Shown here one piece after another: positions 7,856 to 15,032 of a stretch of 32,742 bases of DNA. The notes beneath the pieces are model-generated. The model saw only the letters and a list, made by a program, of their open reading frames with translations, did no database searches and had not been told where the DNA came from. Origin of the DNA: a virus. The position numbers were made by a program, and so were the translations under genes. Location of the stretch: positions 1-32,742 of IMG/VR virus record IMGVR_UViG_3300028388_003030; one strand, given 5' to 3'. How positions within the stretch are numbered: position 1 is the first letter of the stretch; the number at the start of each line of letters is the position of its first letter.

Positions 7856-8042
7856 TATATTTCCTAATAACATTTAACATTCTTTTTTCATTGTAGTTTT
7901 TGATCATTATCCCAAACAACTGAGCAACACACTCTTCGCAAAGTGCTATGTATTTACCCTTTAATAACCTGTATTGCCAAACAATTGCCCTGGTGTCACA
8001 CAAGCTACAATGGTTTGTTTTAAGCTCTGGTATTATATTCAT
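7830..8042 (-). CDS. Small zinc-ribbon-like protein, 70 aa
   Basis: Two CxxC pairs (HCSLCDTR and ALCEECVAQ), about 20 residues apart, form a likely zinc ribbon, followed by a basic helix (KRMLNVIRKYNERIKSEE). The ATG at 8042 overlaps the Rad50 N-terminal half by 23 bases, and the end overlaps Mre11. It sits exactly where a Rad50 zinc hook would be encoded in an unsplit gene. A structural role in the complex is a guess; it could also be an unrelated regulator. Confidence 0.7.
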   Translation of the reverse strand: MNIIPELKTNHCSLCDTRAIVWQYRLLKGKYIALCEECVAQLFGIMIKNYNEKRMLNVIRKYNERIKSEE

Positions 8043-9351
8043 CTTTCAACACCTTTATGCATTTTTCACAGTATTTATCTTTAATTATTGGACAAATACT
8101 ATCATCTATCTCTTTACAAATATCCATATTAACTTCATCTTGTAATAGCCATATCTTGTTAATTGTTGTTGTATTTTCAGAGATTATTTGTTCTATGCAA
8201 TAAACTTCTTTTTTGATATCAGTCAAAGATTTAATTAATCTTGTATCCGATATCACACCATCTATATCAATCTCAAATGGCTCTAATTCTAATCCATTCA
8301 ATTTATTTAATATGACTAATGCGGAGTTCAATTTATTCATTGATAAATAGCGCTGACCCGAACTAATTAAACTATCAATGTCGGCAATCAGTCTATTATC
8401 AAATGTTATAGATTCTATATTATCAAATCTATTCAACAAAATCAATGCATTTCTTAAATTATTTAAAATGACAAATTCTTTATCTATGCTTGATATCTTT
8501 GATAATAAACCACAAGTCCTTGTTAGCTTATCAGATAGCCGCCGAATGATATCAGCGCAACAAGTTGCCGCGTTTAGCTCGTTAATCATGCTTTTAAATT
8601 CTAATAGCTTATCCATGTTAGCCATCAATTCTGATAGTTTTGTTTGTTCTAATGTTATTTCTTCGGATATTGCCTCACATTCAGCATAAGGAATAGAACT
8701 ATCAGATATTTTACTTCTATATGTGTCTAAATCTCGGGTTGTAACTTTTAAAGATTCTGATATTGTTGCCTTTTCTGAGTTAAGTATTTTGATCAGTTCA
8801 TCAACCTTATCTGAGTCTACAATTAAGCTAGAAATCATCTTATTTCTAAGATTATCGTAACTAGAACCAATAAAAAAGAAATCATCATGCTGTTTAGATA
8901 GATTGATAAATATTTCTTTGTCGATAAAGTTAATAGGATTTATTCTTATTTTTTCCTGAATATAATCAGGTAACTTAGCCCCAAACTTTTCATACTTAAC
9001 CCCATCTATCATGTAATAATCTGATGAAGAATTAGTAGGTAATAACTCTCCACACTTTTCACAGACTTGACATTCTTTTTCTATTTTAGTTTTACAAAAT
9101 GGGCACTTTTGTATATTACTTTTACCATAATGTCTGGAAATATTAGACGTATCTTTTATTACCTCAACATACCCAGATTTACTACCGTATTTTGGATAAA
9201 ATGGTGCTTTTCTGACAACTGAATCAATTGCTCGAATAAAACCAGATTTACCAGAATCAGATAGCCCTGTTATTACATTTATATTTTCATGTAAATCAAT
9301 GGATGTATTTTTATGTGATTGAAAGTTATTAATGTTTATTTGTTTAATCAC
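8020..9351 (-). CDS. Rad50/SbcC N-terminal ATPase half with zinc-ribbon insert
   Basis: The N-terminal lobe has strand IKQININNFQSHKN, Walker A G29-S36 (GLSDSGKS), and a Q-loop at Q154 (SKQHDDFFFIG). Between them is a Cys cluster, C83, C86, C94, C97 and C100, that looks like an inserted zinc ribbon. From about residue 180 to 410 it is long coiled-coil. The protein ends with C412, C420 and C428xxC431, a hook-like Cys group at the point where the coil would turn. There is no signature motif or Walker B; these are at 6092-6688. The start is GTG at 9351, overlapping the RuvC-like gene by eight bases. Confidence 0.87.
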   Translation of the reverse strand: MIKQININNFQSHKNTSIDLHENINVITGLSDSGKSGFIRAIDSVVRKAPFYPKYGSKSGYVEVIKDTSNISRHYGKSNIQKCPFCKTKIEKECQVCEKCGELLPTNSSSDYYMIDGVKYEKFGAKLPDYIQEKIRINPINFIDKEIFINLSKQHDDFFFIGSSYDNLRNKMISSLIVDSDKVDELIKILNSEKATISESLKVTTRDLDTYRSKISDSSIPYAECEAISEEITLEQTKLSELMANMDKLLEFKSMINELNAATCCADIIRRLSDKLTRTCGLLSKISSIDKEFVILNNLRNALILLNRFDNIESITFDNRLIADIDSLISSGQRYLSMNKLNSALVILNKLNGLELEPFEIDIDGVISDTRLIKSLTDIKKEVYCIEQIISENTTTINKIWLLQDEVNMDICKEIDDSICPIIKDKYCEKCIKVLKDEYNTRA

Positions 9352-9946
9352 TTAACGTCTGCCCTCTGTCTTTCATATATCCATAATAGGCTATACATAC
9401 AGCATCTGCGATTCCATCATGTGCATTCTTTTTGCCCATATATAAATCAACTTCTGGAAACATCTTTAAAACAAAAGTAGTAGATGCTTCTTTGGCTTTC
9501 TTTTTTGCCAAGTTGTTTCTACTTGTGTTTTCTTTTTTAAATTCAGATTTTAGTCGTGCTATAACGTCTTTAGGAGTACCTTTTGGTGCTTTAAATTTAA
9601 TTGTCTGTGCTTTCCACGGTAATCCCTTGAGTACATTCTTTTTCCATTCTATTGGAGATACTTCAAAAAATGGAATTTTCAACATTTTAAGCACGCATAT
9701 TTGCTCACCAGTCGTTTTTCCGAATGTAAAAGTAGCAACCGATGACTGGTTTGGCATACCAAAAACGTGCTCAAATGTGCATATTAATTCATCTTTGTAT
9801 TTATTTAATCGTTTTGCGAAATCTCTAGGAGAAAATAAATCACCATTATACGGAATAATACCATATTCAACAACTGTTGCCGATTGATCTATAATGGCAA
9901 ATCCCCCATGTCTACCGGGATCTATACCTAAATAGTATTTACTCAT
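9344..9946 (-). CDS. RuvC-like Holliday junction resolvase
   Basis: RNase H-fold nuclease with the RuvC acidic residues: D9 in YLGIDPGRHGG, E59 in CTFEHVFGMP, and D177 and D181 in NAHDGIADA. At 200 aa it is a little longer than E. coli RuvC, with a basic insertion (about 120-155, rich in Lys) that could contact DNA. It probably resolves or debranches recombination intermediates before packaging, the role filled by endonuclease VII in T4. The ATG at 9946 has only a weak ribosome site. A conserved upstream element lies about 53 nt before it, so it may be the first gene of a sub-operon. Confidence 0.88.
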   Translation of the reverse strand: MSKYYLGIDPGRHGGFAIIDQSATVVEYGIIPYNGDLFSPRDFAKRLNKYKDELICTFEHVFGMPNQSSVATFTFGKTTGEQICVLKMLKIPFFEVSPIEWKKNVLKGLPWKAQTIKFKAPKGTPKDVIARLKSEFKKENTSRNNLAKKKAKEASTTFVLKMFPEVDLYMGKKNAHDGIADAVCIAYYGYMKDRGQTLSD

Positions 9947-9999
9947 AACAAGTCCGATACATTTCCGTTAACAAGTATTATTACTTATCAACTGAGGTT

Positions 10000-10037
10000 C
10001 ACACCAGAATATACGTCTAGTATGGAAGGGATTTCTT
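10000..10037 (-). promoter_or_regulatory. Upstream element, copy A (RuvC-like gene)
   Basis: On the minus strand, CCTTCCATACTAGACG is followed by TATATTCTGGTGTG. As RNA, CATACTAGA can pair with TCTGGTGTG (9 pairs, two of them G-U) around a CGTATAT loop (10000-10024). Copy B makes the same hairpin with one wobble at another position. It also holds a TATATT that could be a -10 box 61 nt before the start codon. Whether it acts as DNA promoter or RNA hairpin cannot be decided from sequence. Confidence 0.5.
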
Positions 10038-10062
10038 TGGCATTCAGGTTAAAATCCCATCA

Positions 10063-10107
10063 ATAGATTTTAAGTCTGCTGTGTATTACCATTTCCACCA
10101 CACTGGC
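10063..10107 (-). pseudogene. tRNA-Leu(UAA)-like 5' half
   Basis: The minus strand reads GCCAGTG, then TG, then a D-arm GTGGAAATGGTAATACAC, then an anticodon arm GCAGA-CTTAAAA-TCTAT, whose loop would present UAA. This closely follows the leucine tRNA pattern up to position 43, although one anticodon-stem pair is C-A. Downstream there is no T-arm and no 3' acceptor strand complementary to GCCAGTG. I read it as a broken tRNA or a tRNA-like RNA element. Confidence 0.35.
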
Positions 10108-10259
10108 AGGTACCACCGTCTAAAGGGTTTAAACTATTTACTAATGAATGGCCGGTTCCACGTTCAATAAAATTATAAATGATGACGTCGTCACATTTAT
10201 TTATCACCACAAAAGACAGTTATTAAAAAGTAAAGGGATTGACCTAAACTTCTCAATTT

Positions 10260-10631
10260 CTAACTAGGCCCACCTACTGTTTTCATAATATTATCCTTCA
10301 GCAACTTGTATGCTTTCTTATAGCATCTATCTACAGCTAGATCAATACCAATTCCGGTTTTCCATTCATCATTTGGATGACACTTCGCAATGCCACGAAT
10401 AGAAATAGAACCATTTTCATCTTTTGGTATTTCCTTGAACATGGGAATTGTTATTCGTTTAACTGTATTGTAACCACCATTTTCATCAAGAGCCAGGTCA
10501 TTAATGGTCACGTTTGCATATGTAGGTGCGAACTCTTTCAACCAAGCATGAATTACTTTCTTTTCTTTGTTTATTGAAACATTGAATACAAAACCATTTT
10601 TTTTCTTTTTAATAACTTTCATATCGCTCAT
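10260..10631 (-). CDS. Hypothetical protein, 123 aa
   Basis: ATG at 10631 behind GAGGT. A basic N-terminus (MKVIKKKKNG) is followed by beta-rich sequence and a conserved-looking C-terminal segment (GIAKCHPNDEWKTGIGIDLA, then DRCYKKAYKLL). I recall small phage proteins with a 'CHPxDExxxxxGxxLA' pattern but cannot name the family or a function. It lies directly downstream of tRNA-Gln. Confidence 0.7.
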   Translation of the reverse strand: MSDMKVIKKKKNGFVFNVSINKEKKVIHAWLKEFAPTYANVTINDLALDENGGYNTVKRITIPMFKEIPKDENGSISIRGIAKCHPNDEWKTGIGIDLAVDRCYKKAYKLLKDNIMKTVGGPS

Positions 10632-10662
10632 AATTTACCTCATAATTAAAATTAAAAACCAA

Positions 10663-10735
10663 AAGGGGCAGTAGGACTCGAACCTACGTATACTAGAATC
10701 AAAGTCTAGTGCCTTTCCAGCTTGGCTATACCCCT
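10663..10735 (-). tRNA. trnQ: tRNA-Gln (anticodon UUG)
   Basis: Complete cloverleaf on the minus strand. The acceptor AGGGGTA pairs with TGCCCCT (one G-U). A D-arm GCC/GGC is followed by anticodon arm CTAGA-CTTTGAT-TCTAG, giving UUG, and T-arm GTAGG-TTCGAGT-CCTAC. The overall sequence resembles bacterial tRNA-Gln. CCA is not encoded, so host CCA addition is required. It lies within the replication operon, between the SSB-like gene and a small gene, and must be cut from a longer transcript unless it has its own promoter. Confidence 0.92.
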
Positions 10736-10738
10736 AGA

Positions 10739-10765
10739 TGTGTGCAGGGAGACAACCTGCACACA
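10739..10765 (-). other. Perfect hairpin between SSB-like gene and tRNA-Gln
   Basis: A 10-bp perfect stem (TGTGTGCAGG with CCTGCACACA) and a 7-base loop lie three bases upstream of the tRNA 5' end. There is no T run on the minus strand after it, so it is not a standard terminator. A processing site or 3'-end stabiliser for the SSB mRNA is plausible. Confidence 0.65.
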
Positions 10766-10786
10766 AGAAACAGAGAGAGAGGAATA

Positions 10787-11848
10787 TTAGAATTGAATTA
10801 GATCATCTACCAAGTTTTCTGGAACTTCTACCTTATTATTTTTAAGGTATGCATATAGCGCCTTAATGTCTTTAAGGTAATCATGTTCCATTTTGATAAA
10901 TCCTTTTTCATTGAAATATTCAATTATTGGATTTATCATATCTCTATTGTTTTTATTTGCCTGTATAAAATCCAATGTAAGTGGAGCCATTTTTTCAACA
11001 TCATCCAATGATAAATCATCCAATGATAAATCATCGCTCAACGATTCGTCCATGGATATATCATCTAATGACATTTCATCAACTGTTGTTGTTTTTGATT
11101 TATTGACTTTTACATCAGGAGCAATATCAAAAACATCTACGCCAGAGCTAGATTCTTCTTCGTCTGATTCATTAGATACTGCTGTGAGATAAGATGTTAA
11201 TTCTTCTTCTGTTTGCTTTTTACCAAAACCATTTTCCAAGTCAACCAAACCACCTGCTTCATACTCACGTTCAACCAACTCATCGTACTTCTGACCCAAT
11301 TCGATTGCATCTTTGTCGTCAATAAGTTCTGTAAGAACATAACCAATCTTATCTTTATTGTTTGACATAGGGGTAACTGTCTTTTTGTATAGCCACTTGA
11401 TACGATCAATCTGATGTTTTTCTACAACATTCATAATATCTCTTACTTTTGATGTTGTAAACTTAATCGCGACAAACTTCAGCTCTGCATCTGACATATC
11501 AATGCCATTAACGTAGAAGTATTCACCATTGAGTCTGTTAATGATGGCTTGAATCTTCAGCTTTTCTTCTTTGTTTGTGGTAGAACGCCATTTTTTCCAG
11601 AGTTCATCCACGTAGTTACAGATCATGCACTTCTTGTTATCTTTTCCGTATTCTGTGTTAAGACACCAGCATGATTTTTTGTTGGTTTTTACACCCGGAA
11701 CTTTCTGAATCTCATAATGCTTTCTGACAAAAAAGAATTCATCTTTTGGAATCCAGATCATCTTTTGCTCGTTTTTACCCATTGCTAATACACGAGTTTT
11801 ACAACCACTTAGTTTGCTTTTCAGCTCTGAGGCATTATAATAAGCCAT
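10787..11848 (-). CDS. Probable single-stranded DNA-binding protein, gp32-like
   Basis: I start at the ATG at 11848 (MAYYNASELKSKL), eight bases after AAAGGA; longer versions read back into the clamp gene. The core has a likely zinc site, C60, C62, C74 and C77 (CWCLNTE, then KKCMICNYVDELWKKW). This recalls phage gp32 proteins, where a zinc-containing OB fold binds ssDNA. Around residues 230-300 comes a highly acidic tract with repeated SLDD units, like the acidic protein-recruiting tails of SSBs. Unlike gp32, a further roughly 60-residue helical domain follows it. Its position directly after the clamp supports a replication role. The family assignment rests on pattern, not close similarity. 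Confidence 0.65.
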   Translation of the reverse strand: MAYYNASELKSKLSGCKTRVLAMGKNEQKMIWIPKDEFFFVRKHYEIQKVPGVKTNKKSCWCLNTEYGKDNKKCMICNYVDELWKKWRSTTNKEEKLKIQAIINRLNGEYFYVNGIDMSDAELKFVAIKFTTSKVRDIMNVVEKHQIDRIKWLYKKTVTPMSNNKDKIGYVLTELIDDKDAIELGQKYDELVEREYEAGGLVDLENGFGKKQTEEELTSYLTAVSNESDEEESSSGVDVFDIAPDVKVNKSKTTTVDEMSLDDISMDESLSDDLSLDDLSLDDVEKMAPLTLDFIQANKNNRDMINPIIEYFNEKGFIKMEHDYLKDIKALYAYLKNNKVEVPENLVDDLIQF

Positions 11849-11862
11849 TTTAAAATCCTTTC

Positions 11863-12639
11863 TTATTCTACTGTAGCCAAATTGAAATAAACATCTTTTC
11901 CGTTTGTAAGAAGTATGCACCGCTCATCGATATACATCTTGATTTTTTCTTTGTTATTGGCCTTATCAAGAGTTTTAACCATCTCTTTAAATCCTAACCC
12001 AAGAACAACTGATGGCATGTTATCAACAGACCCAAAGCCACCACTATCCGCAATTGTTCGAGTGAACTTTTCAGTAGTTGCAGTATTTTCAAGTTTGCAT
12101 TTAAGGCTACCTTTAGCATAGTTGATTGTAAAAATCTCATATGAGAAGGCTTTTGCATCATCAACTAATGTCATAAGCATACCAGTTGGCATTTCAAACC
12201 CATCTGCGTATTGTATCAGACCATTTGCGTAAGTTAATGTATCTTTATCAAAGGCACTCAAGTTGTTAGCAATAGGGTCAAATGATTCTACCAACTCAGC
12301 ATCGGATGTTTGCAGAATCTTTGCATTGAATTTACCAACACCAACACCATCAGAAAAAACAACGGCATCTGCCGTAGACTTGATTCGAACCAAATCAGAA
12401 TCACACCGTTTCATAATCTCCATTAGCTTTTTAAGATTCGGTATTCTGATGTTTCCTTCTTCGTTTATTTTAATTTCTGTTAAGTAAACCTCACCATACA
12501 TTGTTTTGGACTTATCAGCAAACTTGCTGAATAAGCCAGCGTTTCCATTGGTGTGAACTACCAAATCTTTGATAATGCCTTGCAAGCTGCATTTTTCGAG
12601 AAATTGTCTAAATTTCTCGACGTTAACGATAACATCCAT
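11863..12639 (-). CDS. DNA polymerase sliding clamp (PCNA/gp45-like)
   Basis: The length (258 aa) and the alternating strand-helix pattern match PCNA-fold clamps. There are two similar halves, and the protein ends with the typical final strand (KDVYFNLATVE). Visible clamp-like segments include FRQFLEKCS near the N-terminus, the turn SDAVVFSDGVGVGKF, and GLGFKEMVKTLD before the last strands. The ATG at 12639 lies behind an ideal AGGAGG site, suggesting high expression, as expected for a clamp. The clamp loader (19854-20711), polymerase and helicase are in the same operon. It probably assembles as a trimer, by family. Confidence 0.82.
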   Translation of the reverse strand: MDVIVNVEKFRQFLEKCSLQGIIKDLVVHTNGNAGLFSKFADKSKTMYGEVYLTEIKINEEGNIRIPNLKKLMEIMKRCDSDLVRIKSTADAVVFSDGVGVGKFNAKILQTSDAELVESFDPIANNLSAFDKDTLTYANGLIQYADGFEMPTGMLMTLVDDAKAFSYEIFTINYAKGSLKCKLENTATTEKFTRTIADSGGFGSVDNMPSVVLGLGFKEMVKTLDKANNKEKIKMYIDERCILLTNGKDVYFNLATVE

Positions 12640-12691
12640 TCTTATTATTCCTCCTGCGTTGTTATTAATAGAATATCATAGAACTAACTAA

Positions 12692-14167
12692 TTAGTCAAG
12701 CAAAATTATTTCATTTTCATCAAAATCGACTTGATCTATTTCGGGATTGTCTAATTTCTTCTCTAATTGTTCCATTTTCTCTTTATTTAATGTTTTTTGG
12801 CTTTTGATGGAAGTGAATCCAACTGACATCATTTCATCGGATTCTTTTTCAATAAAATCCATTTTGCTAAAGTTTGGTATAATTTGTGTTTTACATTTTG
12901 GTATATTTCTCCCTTTAACTATTGATAGACTAAGACGACCATTGTAAATAATTCCATTATGTTCTGTAATAAAATCTTCATCTTCTTTTGTACACTCAAT
13001 TGCTATTATCATATCGGCTTTATTGGCAGCTACCTGAGTTAATGCACCCGATTCTGAATCTATTCTCTTAACATCACGTCTTACCTGTTGGGCCGAATAA
13101 AGAACTATGTCATAATCACCAGCTATTTCTTTTAAGCCTGAATAGATTTCTGCTTGTGCCGTAGCTTCAAAATCCGACTTTCCATACAGATTGGATTTCA
13201 TATCACCAGCATAATCGACTACAACCAAATCCGGTTTAAATGGATTATTTTCTATGATAGACCGAACTTTTTGTATGGTACAATCAGATGGTACCCAATA
13301 ACACAACAAATCATGAGGATTATTGATATTTGTAATAGCATCAGACCACTTGGTCATTAATTCTGATGTATCGCTTATGGTTCCCATTTGAAACTCTTTG
13401 TGTGCTATTTTACTAAGCTTAGAGTCCATTCTGAATAACCACTGACTTGATGACATCTCAATAGTGATAACTATAACCTTTCTACCTTTAACCCAATTAT
13501 GAACTGCCGTATGAGCCATGAACATGGATTTACCCATATTGGTCTTTGCATTATAGATAACAAAATCACCACCAGATTGTCTGCCTATATATTTATCTAT
13601 ATTGATAAGACCTGTTTCAATCAATCCTAGATTGTCTGGTTGATTCTTAACATCTTTAACATGTTGGATTCTTTCTGTTAATCCTTCTTGTAAACCCATC
13701 ACCCTGCGAACTTGTAATGGATTCATTTCTTTTTTAACATTGTCTAATGTTTTCTGAATGTCTGTTATACTTGGCTCAAAATCTACATCCAAGTGATCTA
13801 TCTTGCTACTTATTTTAGCAAGAATCGTTCTTATACAATAATACTTCCTTAAATCTGGTATATAAGTTTTTATATCCAGTAGAGTACACGGATGTAGTTT
13901 TATAGACTTCAAACAGGTTTCAATTTTTATTAATTCTTTATCCAGTCGTTTTAAATTGTTTTTATAATGGGTGAAAAACGCACCCAACGAAACAGATTCT
14001 ACGTTCTTCAAGACATTGGAAAGTTCTATATAAACTTCACGATGTACTAAGTTTGAAAAGTATTCAGGCTTTGTTCCAATTGATTCTATTTCTTTTAAAG
14101 CAGACGTACCAAATCGAAACAATGAAAACAAAACCGAAAGTTCTGTATCTAAACATTCTGTTTTCAT
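12692..14167 (-). CDS. Replicative DNA helicase, DnaB/gp41 family
   Basis: A hexameric 5'-3' helicase. The N-terminal helical domain (1-150) and linker are followed by a RecA-like core: Walker A A207-S214 (AKTNMGKS), the conserved TIEMSS (235-240), Walker B VVVDYAGD with D318, and the sensor-like segment LYSAQQVRR. An acidic tail ends the protein (EIDQVDFDENEIILLD). At 491 aa it is typical of the family. The ATG at 14167 overlaps the upstream loader-like gene in an ATGA arrangement, so the two are translationally coupled. The primase partner is encoded separately at 27350-28309. Confidence 0.93.
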   Translation of the reverse strand: MKTECLDTELSVLFSLFRFGTSALKEIESIGTKPEYFSNLVHREVYIELSNVLKNVESVSLGAFFTHYKNNLKRLDKELIKIETCLKSIKLHPCTLLDIKTYIPDLRKYYCIRTILAKISSKIDHLDVDFEPSITDIQKTLDNVKKEMNPLQVRRVMGLQEGLTERIQHVKDVKNQPDNLGLIETGLINIDKYIGRQSGGDFVIYNAKTNMGKSMFMAHTAVHNWVKGRKVIVITIEMSSSQWLFRMDSKLSKIAHKEFQMGTISDTSELMTKWSDAITNINNPHDLLCYWVPSDCTIQKVRSIIENNPFKPDLVVVDYAGDMKSNLYGKSDFEATAQAEIYSGLKEIAGDYDIVLYSAQQVRRDVKRIDSESGALTQVAANKADMIIAIECTKEDEDFITEHNGIIYNGRLSLSIVKGRNIPKCKTQIIPNFSKMDFIEKESDEMMSVGFTSIKSQKTLNKEKMEQLEKKLDNPEIDQVDFDENEIILLD

Positions 14168-15009
14168 AAAATATGCCTGCCCCGATTATTAACCTTTGAT
14201 GTCTTTGTTGTTTGTCGTTTATCTATCTTTAAATCACTAAATACGTCATTTAATTCTGGGTTAATCTCTGCAACTTTTTTGTAAGGTGTTTTCTTTTGTG
14301 ACAATGGACTAATTACACAATGTAGATAGTTTTTAGCAATGTATGTTGTGATATAATCGCTATATATATCACCCAATTTGTCCATATTACAATCAAAAGA
14401 AATAACTGTAACAAAGCCAGCGGATTGTCTTGTTGTCAAAAACATCATTAGTTGGTTGTGTGAGTAAGATGCTTTATCCATGAAGTATTTGTTATAAACT
14501 AATGGAAATGCATCGATAATAACGTATTTATAACTTGAAAGCTCTGTAATCAACTCTTCACATGTTTCATAGTTACAAAACGCTCTAGTCAAATCTATTC
14601 CTTTTATTAAAATAACAGATCGTTCTAACTCTACCAAAAACTTAGCTATTTTATTACATATTAGCGACACACATTCAGAATTATTGGTTGTTGATGATAT
14701 ACAAATATTTCCGTATGTTGATGTTTGATCTAACTTCATTATATACTTAATCAATTTAGCTATTCTATCTTTATCATCATCATTAAATAATGTTGATTCT
14801 TCTTTGTATCCACCTAACAAGTAATTTATCGAAATGCCTCGCTTGATAAATTCCTTACATTTCAGAAATATTTTAGTACAATCACAATCAATGAATGTTT
14901 GACTGGTTTTATGTATAATTCCTCCTGCATTACATTTATCACAAGACAATTTCAGTTTGCTATAAAACTCCAATGCCAATGCTCTATAAATCTCCGTTAA
15001 TTTTCCCAT
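14164..15009 (-). CDS. Helicase loader-like protein (degenerate DnaC/IstB type)
   Basis: The N-terminus has a Cys group, C23, C26, C42, C44 and C51 (SCDKCNAGG; DCDCTKIFLKC), as in some DnaC-type loaders with a zinc-binding head. The rest has AAA+-like order. The P-loop position reads CISSTTNNSECVSL (about 103-116) with no GKT/S, and the Walker B position reads YVIIDAFPLV (162-171) with D166 but no following acid. ATP hydrolysis is therefore unlikely. Immediate overlap with the helicase gene supports a loading role. Start ATG at 15009, with a weak GGGGA upstream. The assignment rests on architecture and position. Confidence 0.55.
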   Translation of the reverse strand: MGKLTEIYRALALEFYSKLKLSCDKCNAGGIIHKTSQTFIDCDCTKIFLKCKEFIKRGISINYLLGGYKEESTLFNDDDKDRIAKLIKYIMKLDQTSTYGNICISSTTNNSECVSLICNKIAKFLVELERSVILIKGIDLTRAFCNYETCEELITELSSYKYVIIDAFPLVYNKYFMDKASYSHNQLMMFLTTRQSAGFVTVISFDCNMDKLGDIYSDYITTYIAKNYLHCVISPLSQKKTPYKKVAEINPELNDVFSDLKIDKRQTTKTSKVNNRGRHIL

Positions 15010-15032
15010 CTGTTTCCCATCCCCACCCCTGG

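Larger units (their letters stand above)
9947..10259. other. 313-bp non-coding stretch upstream of the RuvC-like gene
   Basis: No convincing gene on either strand. On the minus strand it holds, in order: the 3' UTR of the gene at 10260, a sequence resembling the 5' half of tRNA-Leu (10063-10107), two mutually exclusive hairpins (10047-10071 and 10027-10057), and the shared upstream element at 10000-10037. A small hairpin (AAGTA/TACTT, around 9973-9986) lies in the RuvC leader. Confidence 0.6.

Noticed and set aside
9432-9887. Plus-strand open frame of 151 codons
   Set aside because: Lies opposite the RuvC-like gene, whose catalytic residues are conserved on the minus strand.
10739-10765. Intrinsic terminator after the SSB-like gene
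   Set aside because: The stem is strong but there is no T run on the minus strand, and a tRNA follows at once.
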